Assembly: GCA_022496805.1 (NCBI GenBank)
Contig: CM040090.1
Coordinates: 16,796,001 to 16,860,000 of the forward strand
Length of the DNA stretch: 64,000 nt
From: Pohlia nutans
Taxonomy: Eukaryota > Streptophyta > Bryopsida > Bryales > Mniaceae
Direction: 5' to 3'
The notes below the pieces were generated by a model that searched no databases, had not been told where the DNA came from, and saw nothing but the letters and a program-made list of their open reading frames with translations. Positions within the stretch are counted from its first letter, which is position 1. Every line of letters begins with the position of its first letter. Positions 55,687 to 64,000 of the stretch are shown piece after piece. A program made the translations under genes and the position numbers.

Positions 55687-58520
55687 ATGGCGACAAGTCA
55701 TGCCGAGGAAGTGGCGCCAGTGCAGCAGGAGGCCATGATCGATTATGTGGGCGTTTCGCAGGAAGAAATTAGCGGTACTGTGCACACGTTTGCACACACT
55801 GAGCTTCTGAACTGCGACACTGACGATGTGTGGGTAGCTTGTAAGCATGCCGTTGCTCTTCTCCCGGACTTGGCTCCCGAGTATTTCTCCAAGGCCGAGT
55901 TCGAGAAAGGCTCCGGCGGCCCTGGCAGCATCAGCGCTATCCACTTCGGTAATTAATTACAGTCATAACTTTCGCCGATTGATCTCACTGTTGTTTGTCA
56001 TTTGTTGATCGATGTATGCTATTATTCTGAAATCAGCAAGGCTTCTATCCTTGAGAACCTGCCTCAACACCCTCTAGATTCATTTTGCACAGCAATCTTG
56101 AGCTCAAGATTGCCAATACACTGTATATCCACAGTTTATATAGTACTCAATTCACCCATAGCGACTTTCTTAATGAAGCAGCTTACAGTTACTGCATGTG
56201 AACAGTGTTGAAAGTGCAGCGTCTTTTCCGGTCTAGAATGAATATTAAAGGTTGAATGAGTTTTGAGGAATCAGAGTAGGTTTTGCAAACAGGAGGCGTT
56301 TTGGGTTTTCGACTTGAAAACTGCAGCCTCATATCTATAGCCTACTCCAGGAAATCAGGACCCCTGTGGCAGCTTCAGATTGGTTTTAAGCAGTGACGTT
56401 ACAATCTTCATAGTATATATGAATCCAGATCTTTGTAGAGAACTTCTTATCTCTTTCTATTCTCATCTCTCCATAGTTTACTCCTTAATATAATATCTAC
56501 TAATGTGTGACATGTGTCGTAGGCTATGCTAGATAGAATACTCCATGGGCTCATCACATCGTGCAGTGGGTGCATGCTAACACCTAGTTGCCTCTCTAAT
56601 CAAAGATAAAATGCATGATCCACTACATTCTGTAGCAGAGCCCATGGAATACTCTATCTAGTACATAACCGTTCTAGATTTTAGAGCTCAAAGTTTGAGT
56701 GAGCCACCCCATAATCCAAATGAGTACTTCGAAGTTCTGAGCACTTTGAAGTTCAGACAAATTGAGCACTGTCCGAATGGCCGTTTTTCATGACTGGTAG
56801 TAGATTGAAGAGACAGTACTGACGATCGATGTCTGTGTGTTTGTACAGCGATTCCCGGAGCCGGGTATGTGAAGCACCGAATCGACAAGGTGGACAACGA
56901 GACGAAGACGTTGGGGTACTCAGTCATAGAAGGCGGCGACGAGGCCAGCTACCGCTCGTTCGTGGCGGAGATTCAATTCTCGCCGGCGAAGGAGGAAAAC
57001 GGCAAGACGGAGGCGACGTGGACGGTGAAGTATGAGCCGGTGGGGGAAGCCGGCGCTCCGGAGGCGGCGCTGAAGATGGTCATCGTGACGTTGAAGACGT
57101 TCGAGAAGGCGGCGGTGCAGAAGCGCGTGGTGCGGCACACCCGCACGCTGCAGGCCCCCGTGGACACCATCTGGAACATCCTCATGCACGAGGACCGAAT
57201 CCTTCCCAACATCATCCCTCACATCATCGCTTCCTATGAGTTCTTGGAAGGGAATGGCGAAGCCGGCAGCATCCGCCTCCTCAAACTCGGCCATGGTAAG
57301 TTCTTCCTCTCTGCTCCTTCCATCCTTCCTTCTTTCTCATATCACATGGCACCTTGACACATTCACCAGGTAGTAAATGGTACAAGAATGATGGTGAATT
57401 TTTGGTGAACACTTGCTAAATTGGTCGTTAAATTTAGCAAGTGTTCACCAAGAATTCACCATCATTCTTGTACCAATTCTTGTATCATTTACTTGACAGT
57501 GAATCGGTCAAGGTTCCGTGTGTATGTACAAGATTTTACTAGAATTATCCTCATGAATGAAGAGTTTGTAAAGCACCAGGCCTGCTTCGTCCTCCTCTGT
57601 TAAATATCTCACTTTATAAGCCAGAATTGACATCCGCGAGTGTAACAATGACTGCTCTGAACATTAAATATCTCGCTTTATAAGCCAGAATTGACATACG
57701 CGAGTGTAACAATGACCCTTGTGCTTAAAGAAATCGAAGCAGGCCCTCATGGCTTTACGTCCGGTTAAGCCAACTACCTTGGGCACCACCATATATGAAG
57801 CCTAGCCCATAGGCATGTGGGCTACATATATGGTGCTGCCCTGGGGAGTGGACTTAACAAGAGTTGGGCGTGTATTTCATATAAATAAGTAATAATAAAC
57901 GAATGTTCACCTGAAGTGTAGAACACTATTCAGGTTAGGTTCATTTCATGCAAAAGATGCCATATACGTCCATCACTAGGCTTAACCTATTAAGTTTCTT
58001 TTTTGTCACAAGGACCAACTTCAACAATGCAATCTTACTAAAAATGTGTTGAGTTTTATGCACTTATCCAATTAGCTATTGATGAAGTCCTGTTGGGTGT
58101 GGAATATGCTAGTACACCATTTGACTACTGAGTGGGGCCAGGCAGAACCATTGCATGCTATTGAATGTTATGTCATGCAGATGTGTGTGGCCACCATGAA
58201 TTGATTAATTCTCGCTAATGCAATTGTTGATGTATGGTGCTGCAGCTATTCCCGGAGGAAAGCACGTGATAGAGCGCATAGACCAGAACGACGGAGCAAC
58301 GAAAACATGGGGTTACACGGTATTACAAGGAGACCCCAAGTACAAGTACCTCTCTGCAGTTATGCAATTCCTGGCAGGCCCAGAAGAAGGCACATGCATT
58401 GCTAAATGGGTGGGCGTATATGTGCCGCAGGCGGCCACCATTCCGCCGCCCGACCTGGCCCTCCACGTGTGGAAGGTGTTTGAAAATGTGGCCAAGGCCT
58501 CCCCTCAAGCCGTCTACTGA
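55687..58520 (+). CDS. Tandem two-domain Bet v 1 / MLP-like protein, gene B
   Basis: Exons 55687-55948, 56849-57295 and 58246-58520 join in phase 1 at both borders and give 327 residues. The plan equals gene A: domain 1 with HTELLNCDTDDVWVACKH and loop GSGGPGSIS, domain 2 from RHTRTLQAPVDTIWNIL with loop GNGEAGSIR, ending ASPQAVY. Residues 1-35 form an extra acidic N-terminal extension lacking in gene A. Both introns follow the Gly of HFG or GHG, the standard family place, and the intron found after GDPR in gene A is absent. Residues EATWTVKYEPVGEAG and the helix VTLKTFEKAAV mark the domain 1 C-terminal part. No signal peptide is seen; a cytosolic carrier of small hydrophobic molecules, or a related enzyme, is likely, but the ligand is unknown. 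A TATA box and an AATAAA signal frame the gene. Confidence 0.88.
56526..56664 (+). repeat. Inverted repeat in intron 1 of Bet v 1 gene B
   Basis: Arms of about 26 bases (CTAGATAGAATACTCCATGG at the left, its near inverse CCATGGAATACTCTATCTAG at the right) enclose about 85 bases. It may be a small foldback element. Confidence 0.65.
57379..57474 (+). repeat. Near-perfect 43-bp hairpin in intron 2 of Bet v 1 gene B
   Basis: The arms GGTACAAGAATGATGGTGAA ... CACTTGCTAAAT and their inverse are complementary over about 43 bases with one or two mismatches and a loop of about 8 bases. A microRNA-like or foldback precursor is possible; expression is not shown by the sequence. Confidence 0.8.
57602..57715 (+). 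repeat. Direct repeat, two units of 62 bp
   Basis: AAATATCTCACTTTATAAGC and AAATATCTCGCTTTATAAGC begin two copies that share CCAGAATTGACAT and CGCGAGTGTAACAATGAC. The pair is framed by inverted GCCTGCTTCG and CGAAGCAGGCC. It lies in intron 2 of Bet v 1 gene B. Confidence 0.7.
57781..57832 (+). repeat. Short inverted repeat
   Basis: GGCACCACCATATATG and CATATATGGTGCTGCC are near inverses separated by about 20 bases that also pair (TAGCCCA/TGGGCTA). It lies in the same intron as the preceding repeats. Confidence 0.6.
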
Positions 58521-58719
58521 ATTAATCAACTGCTGTTGTCCCTCTCTATTATGACATGTTTGGGAAGCCCCAACTTCAAGATGGCAGTCATGTCACATGT
58601 ATATTGCTTCAAACAATAATATCGTTATATTATGGAGGGTAGACTTTAGCTCGTTCAGTTGTTCTCCCATTCATGCATGATCGATTCATGATCATTGGTA
58701 CTGTCATATATCACTCCAG

Positions 58720-58725
58720 AATAAA
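58720..58725 (+). terminator. Polyadenylation signal of Bet v 1 gene B
   Basis: AATAAA lies 200 bases after the stop codon, a usual distance for a plant 3' untranslated region. Confidence 0.45.
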
Positions 58726-58739
58726 GCTGCAATAGAGGA

Positions 58740-59735
58740 GGCTAGCTTTTATTATTCTCCTTTTGACTGGAGAAAACTAAGCCTGTAAAGAAGTTCATGC
58801 ATAATCAATAGATTCGTCCATTATTTCTTGTACAATGATTGTGTAGTTAATACCAGTTAATCTAATGAACTTTGAACTAAGTTTTCAGACCATTTTTGGT
58901 TGTTAATGTATCTCTAAATTTACATAATTGAAAGTATGTGCGAATGAGAATTGAAAGAGTGAAAAGTTGCCTTGGTGACTGAATCCACATCTACACTCTT
59001 ACGTGCATACAAACATGTCCATAACACTCCTGTCTAACGCTTGGTCCCTTTTCTGCACAGGCGTCATTCATCAAAAGTAGAAATAATGCTTTTATTGTAA
59101 ATCTTCAATTCAAGATTTTTCCTATAGAAAAGGGACTGTAGGAAGGGATTTAAGTCAAATTAACTTAAGAACATTCTTTAGCTAGTACTCTAGCACACCC
59201 TTTTGCTAGTGCAGAGTAACAACATGTGAACAATGAATTGATTATGTGAAACATGTTGAAACTATTAAAAAAATAGAAGTTTGTTGAGTTGCTAAGCCAT
59301 CTTTAGCTAAAGATGGCTTTGATTCTCCAGAAGATTACGATTCTTGCAATGATTCATGCTTGTAATGTTGATTCCCAAGAGTGAAGAGTGGGGTTACTAA
59401 AAAATGTTATGTGTGGCTTAAAGTAGTTTACCATCACTGTTCTTTAATATTACGCGGAATCTCATATTTTAGTTTGACTAGGATGTCAACTTCACTTGCC
59501 TAGACGCTATGATACTCCACGTCCTCAAACAAGACAACATGATGAATTGTTCACTAGATTAATGAATGATCATATTTTTGAGCTTATTAAATTTCTAGTC
59601 TGGTGAACAACGAGTTATTGGTGAGACAAACAAACACATCTTTTGAGCTGAAAGGATTATTATTGGTTGAAGTAATTTCTTTGACTAATTCTTAACTATC
59701 CAATCAAGCTCTTTTTGCTTCATGTATAGAAAGCA
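58740..59735. other. Intergenic DNA
   Basis: No gene or clear element is seen. Confidence 0.35.
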
Positions 59736-60271
59736 AACTTTTTTTCCCATCTGTCTTGCACTTTTTTTAGTGTGGATTTTTAAATAAATTTTTTATGGGA
59801 AGTTTAGCTTCATGCATGTGTGATCCAATTAGAAAGGAGATAATTTGTGAAATTTTTATATGCCACATTTCATGATGTAGTGTTTCACCAAAATTTTCAA
59901 AAATTATAGTCTATTCATGTGCTCTTGAAAAATAAACTCGTAAAATTTAACAACCAAAAAATCTCCAAAAATCACTACATTGAGAGTATTATATTTCAAC
60001 CCATCACTACAAATCTCATTCATAGATTGTCAATATCTTATTTGTAATCAAATTATAAAAGAATTTTGAATTTTGAATTTCAAATTTTATAGAAAAATAT
60101 TGGTGATAGACTGATAGCAACTGCAAATCTAACAATATGTATAGAATCTAAATTTCATAATGTAAGACTTTTATTCATACATCAAGTTCAAAACATCCCT
60201 CTTAGTTGCATTTTATAATGCATCTTTGCAAAACCGCCCAATCTAGAGAGGAGTGAAGACACTTGTAAATG
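59736..60271 (+). mobile_element. TTAA-group MITE family F2, copy g (left end decayed)
   Basis: The body matches copy b (GTGTGATCCAATTAGAAAGG, CACTACATTGAGAGTATTA). The left terminus is lost; the right end is degenerate before TTAA at 60272-60275. Confidence 0.65.
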
Positions 60272-60275
60272 GTTA

Positions 60276-62121
60276 ACATATCATGATGCAATTGGTGCTT
60301 CTATTTAATACAAAATTGGCCACAAAATTGCAATTTTTTTAATGTTGACTTAAACATAAAATTATAAAGACTTTAAAGAATAAATCAATTAGGTTTCTAA
60401 TATTGAACTGAAGTTTGCAAAAAATCTATACTCATGGTTTTTGTGCCCATATTATGATTCTAACACCTAAGGTGCACTAACCCCGTCTTTTTTAGAAAGT
60501 TCTTCATTAGTTCATTCTTTGTAATTGTGAAGGTTTAGTACACAATCATTAGAGCATTACCACCCATTGGATGGTATGTGGCACTTCAAAAGGGAGTTTG
60601 ACAAGCCAATAAATTGGCCTTTGCTCCACATTAACCTTCCGTCTCCACCCACCATATCATATTCACCTCGCCATCCCTAGCCACCTTCTTAGAACCTTCT
60701 TTGATTGCTTTATCTACTATTCTCTTCCCCTCGTGAGAGCATCTTTGCTATGGTCATGGTCAACCCTTACCTTTGGCTACCCAATTGAGACACACCATTT
60801 TACAATGAGCAAGCCTCCCATTTGAAGAGACCCTCACTGATGAAATCAAGAAAGTAGTTGGCGAGTCAAAAAGTGGGCCAACGCTTGGGAGGCGGACTCG
60901 CCAAAACAACACGGCGTGTCATTAGGGCCTAAAGTGGCGATGCTCTTAGGCCCCAATCAAGTTTCAAAAACCAGGTACTGTAATCAAGTTCTAAATTGAT
61001 TGCATTGAATTTCCAGAGCAGTACAAAAGCTTGAATCATTTGCTCCAATTGTGTCTGTAAAGGACTTATCAGACACTGTACTTCAAGGATCAATTTGTGG
61101 TTAAATACAGCACTCACAACAATGTGATTCAAAGATGTCAAATCAGAAATTTACCTCCTGTTCTGTTGAGTAGCCATCTCACACAGCCGTATAATGGAAC
61201 TTGACCACACTCTGTACAAGTGATGCGGTGAGTCCTCCCCCCACGTGATGAAAATGAAGTCTCCACATCCAGGACCACATGCATTATGGCAAGTGGCATA
61301 ATCACATCAAGGATATTTAAAATGCAGCACACTGTCAGTTCTGTCCTAGGGACCGTCGTAATTAATTAAAACAAACGGCCATCAAAGTCTCATCACTCTT
61401 CAGTAATAGATTATCAGTGCCCCATTAACAGGCCTTCAATGCCACATTTCTTTGAAAATGAAATATCTGCAATTTCACCTCTTCCGAATAGAACACCTTT
61501 CCTGAGCTTCAATCTGCACAGACAGTGGTGATCTCGATCAAAGCAACAGGTGACATACATTTTCTCCATACTTAGTCCTTACTGTAGCTTGTCTTATTTG
61601 ATTCTGAATCTGTTGATCAACCCTACAGTAGTCTTTTTGAGACTGCATGTTTCATCTTGTTCATGTTCGCCTGCAGAAATCAAAAGTTTGCCGACTGCAG
61701 TAATCCCCGACCTTCAAACTCTGGTGCTTTTCAAGCCATTTTAGTTCATTAATTTGCTCATTTCCTTTTCACAAGCAAATCCATAGAGCAACTGTCACCA
61801 AGGTCTTATATGCGATTCCCTGTGTGATTTCCCTACGAGTCTCATTTTTCCCACTGAGTCTCAAAGCTGCTTATCCACCAGTTTAATGTTGACTCATCTG
61901 CTTGTAAAAGGAAAGTTTAACAACTGTCAACTCTCGAGGCTCGGTGGGAAAAGTGAGACTGAAAGGGAAACGCACACAGGGAAACCATTATGAGCTCCCT
62001 GTGTGTAAGGCTTCCTGGTTGGACTGTTATCCACATTCTAGCTTCAGCATGCAAAGGAATTTTGTTACTGCAGGTTGCTCACCTAATATGCTCTTTAATT
62101 ACTTTGTCGCAGAAAAGGCAG
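60276..62121. other. Intergenic DNA upstream of the phytocyanin gene
   Basis: No complete gene is recognised. CAG acceptor-like sites just before the next start codon (near 62072 and 62112) would allow an intron in its leader. Confidence 0.35.
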
Positions 62122-62305
62122 ATGACGCCAAGTATGGTTGGAGTGGTGATGATGGCTGTGGCTATGGCATCGTTCTTCCTCCCAGTGGCCCAATCCGTCA
62201 CCCACATTGTTGGGGGCCCATCCGGGTGGACCTTCGGATCCAGTTACGCAGCTTGGGCCAACAGTACTGCAGCTGATCCAGGCTTCTTCAACAACGACGT
62301 TCTTT
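62122..62305 (+). CDS. Phytocyanin (blue copper protein-like), first coding exon
   Basis: The exon encodes 61 residues and one base, ending at a GTAAGA donor (62306) in phase 1. It begins MTPSMVGVVMMAVAMASFFL, a signal peptide cleaved near residues 24-26, then HIVGGPSGWTFGSSYAAWAN, the conserved start of the plastocyanin-like domain of phytocyanins. The family usually continues with GD-L-F-Y and copper-binding His/Cys in the next exon, and the FNNDVL/F border lies at that intron. The copper ligands and any GPI signal must be in an exon I could not find before the window end, so subclass (uclacyanin, plantacyanin or ENODL) is open. Such proteins are secreted or membrane-anchored. ATG 62122 was chosen because the signal peptide follows directly. 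Confidence 0.82.
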
Positions 62306-62689
62306 GTAAGAAGCTCTCTGTCACTGCTTTCCATTTCACTTGTCGTACTTTTTTGAGCTTAAAGCTTTCATAGACTACCTGAGCATTGATCACGCAAAGG
62401 ACAGTCACCGGCCCCCTGCAAGTCACTCGTACTCAGTCGGTCTTTTGCTTTGCTTTACCTTTCGTCCCAGGCATTGAATTTTAACGGCAAACATGTTCAC
62501 ATCTTTTGAGTAACCTACCAATAAAGCTCCCTTTAAGAAGAGGCTGACTTCATGGTCAAACCAGCACCGATACGGGAGGTGGAGTGATCCATAAGAACAG
62601 TGACTCCCTTTGAAAAATCACGGGAGTCAAAACTAGAATGAAAGTAACAATTTCAACAACTAAAAATAAGATACGCATAGTCCCCCAAA

Positions 62690-62930
62690 AATGCCCTTTG
62701 GATGTAGGAATTAGAACTCTCTTGGTTTTGGAGCCCTCTACCTTACATCATCAAGACCGTGCATTTATTTTAGAACACAAATCTAGGCACATCATAGAAG
62801 TCTTATTGGGTGTTGACCAAAATAATAAACTATCTATGGTCTACCTAGATTTAGTTTCCAGGATGATTATTGTGCTTAGATTTTGTTGGAATTAGAACCC
62901 TGTTGGTTTTGGAGCCCTTTACCTTATGTG
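62690..62930 (-). repeat. Family P-related repeat
   Basis: It shares CTATCTATGGTCTACCTAG and AACACAAATCTAGG with the MITE at 24327-24549. A stretch of about 40 bases (GGTTTTGGAGCCCT) is repeated directly at both ends instead of inverted. It probably lies in the phytocyanin gene's first intron. Confidence 0.5.
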
Positions 62931-63227
62931 GTTGCCAAAAAATATAAAGGATGATCCTTAACCAATGACATTCTTGATTGTACTTTATATACCGTATGTG
63001 AGGATTAGATTCGGACAATATTGTGTCGAAATCTTATTTTCACATCATACTCCACGTCACCATAAACCAATCACACGATGACGTGTGGCACTTTTGGAAA
63101 AAATAATAATAATAATGTCGAAACTGACCAGGACGTAGGGTATCAATGTTGAAGGGGTCGGTTTCTCTTCTTCGCTCTGATTTTTTACTTTTTAGATCAT
63201 ATCCTTTGGACGTTGAGACTTTTTTCT

Positions 63228-63307
63228 AGGTCCTTTACAAATGTTTTGCTCTCACTCTTTTAGTAGTAGGTCTTTTACAAATATTTTGCTCTCACTCTTT
63301 TAGTAGT
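63228..63307 (+). repeat. Exact-length 40-bp tandem duplication
   Basis: Two units (63228-63267, 63268-63307) differ at two positions; each holds TTTGCTCTCACTCTTTTAGT. Confidence 0.75.
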
Positions 63308-63425
63308 AGAGATTAAACCCTAAACATCTCGAGAAGCATATTGTCAAGAAATGTTGTTCATACATATTAATGTTATATAGTAAGATTTTGATTGAGTGTC
63401 CTAAATCAAAAATCATCATTGTTAA

Positions 63426-63918
63426 TCCCTAAAAGTCTAAGGGGTATTGGAAAAAAATATAGATGTGTTATAATATGTGCCTTTCATATGTTTTAGTTTA
63501 GTTCAATTGACAAAATGTAGGGCATCATCTATACAAATTATCCATACAGTTAAAATTCCAAAAATAACTTTAAATATATTTTTAATGAATTTAAAAGTAT
63601 TAACCTTTGAATTTTTTTACAAATTATAATTTTCACTTTTAGAGTTTAAAATTTAGCATGATTAATTCAAATTGGTTTATCTATTGTAATCTTCTAAAAA
63701 GCAAAAGAAATGATGAAGGGAACATCATTACTTTCTCCAAATAGCAAATTTTATAACACTAAGATAATGTTAAGGTAATTCACTTTGAAAATCTCTCCCC
63801 AGTGGAGTTTAACTTAGTTCAAATTGCATAGGAAAGTACACTATTGTTTTTTTTGGGTTCCGGACAACCTATTAAAAATGAGCCGCGACCAAAAAATGAT
63901 CTTTTGGGGGCTTAGGGG
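63426..63918. mobile_element. TTAA-flanked MITE-like element U
   Basis: It lies between TTAA at 63422-63425 and 63919-63922. The ends are TCCCTAAAAGTC and GGGGGCTTAGGGG. The interior is AT-rich with no siblings in the window. Confidence 0.55.
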
Positions 63919-63922
63919 TTAA

Positions 63923-64000
63923 CCCCTAAAGGTCCTCACCTCTTTTGTAACAGTCAAAGCACTATAATTTGCATACTTGAAATATCACATTGCATGATTT
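63923..64000 (+). mobile_element. Left end of another TTAA-group element
   Basis: CCCCTAAAGGTCCTCACC starts directly after the TTAA shared with the previous element; the window ends inside it. Confidence 0.5.

Noticed and set aside
56920..57294. Minus-strand open frames opposite the Bet v 1 exons
   Set aside because: They are mirror frames of GC-rich coding exons, with no family features.
57602..57715. Direct repeats considered as a CRISPR-like array
   Set aside because: Only two adjoining units without spacers, in a plant intron.

Overview
The window is nuclear DNA of a land plant. It holds two PHO1-type phosphate-exporter genes, two Bet v 1/MLP-type genes and the start of a phytocyanin gene, all with short GT-AG introns. 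They sit in AT-rich DNA crowded with plant-style miniature transposons (CACTA, Stowaway and Tourist-like). The species cannot be read from the sequence. A seed-free vascular plant such as a lycophyte is only a guess, prompted by the unusual two-domain Bet v 1 proteins.

Layout. 1-3097: transposon remnants. 3098-5533 (+): Bet v 1 gene A, 4 exons. 7999-15588 (-): PHO1 gene A, 12 exons, 843 codons. About 15586-16270: tandem repeats over and upstream of its start codon. 16.7-20.9 kb: several MITEs. 20915-28114 (-): PHO1 gene B, 11 exons, a direct-orientation duplicate whose exon 8 lacks one base. 28.6-34.0 kb: MITEs and AT-rich DNA. 34387-36005: a complete DD34E Tc1 transposon with one in-frame stop. 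36.2-54.5 kb: almost gene-free DNA made of nested and adjoining transposons. 55687-58520 (+): Bet v 1 gene B, 3 exons. 62122-62305 (+): first coding exon of a phytocyanin that runs past the readable part. The window ends in two more TTAA-flanked elements.

Genes together. Each gene type stands alone; no operon-like logic is expected. The PHO1 pair is a tandem duplication of a phosphate-export/SPX-EXS gene. The two Bet v 1 genes, about 50 kb apart, share the same uncommon tandem two-domain plan, so this looks like a local family. All exon limits were worked out by hand from GT/AG sites, phase and agreement between paralogues.

Main unusual signal. More than 25 non-autonomous elements from several unrelated-looking families share one terminus (CCCCTAAACGTC or a close variant) and lie between TTAA tetranucleotides. 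In one place three of them are nested so that TTAA duplication can be read directly. TTAA duplication with CCC ends is the piggyBac-type signature, which is not a typical plant superfamily. No matching transposase is in the window.
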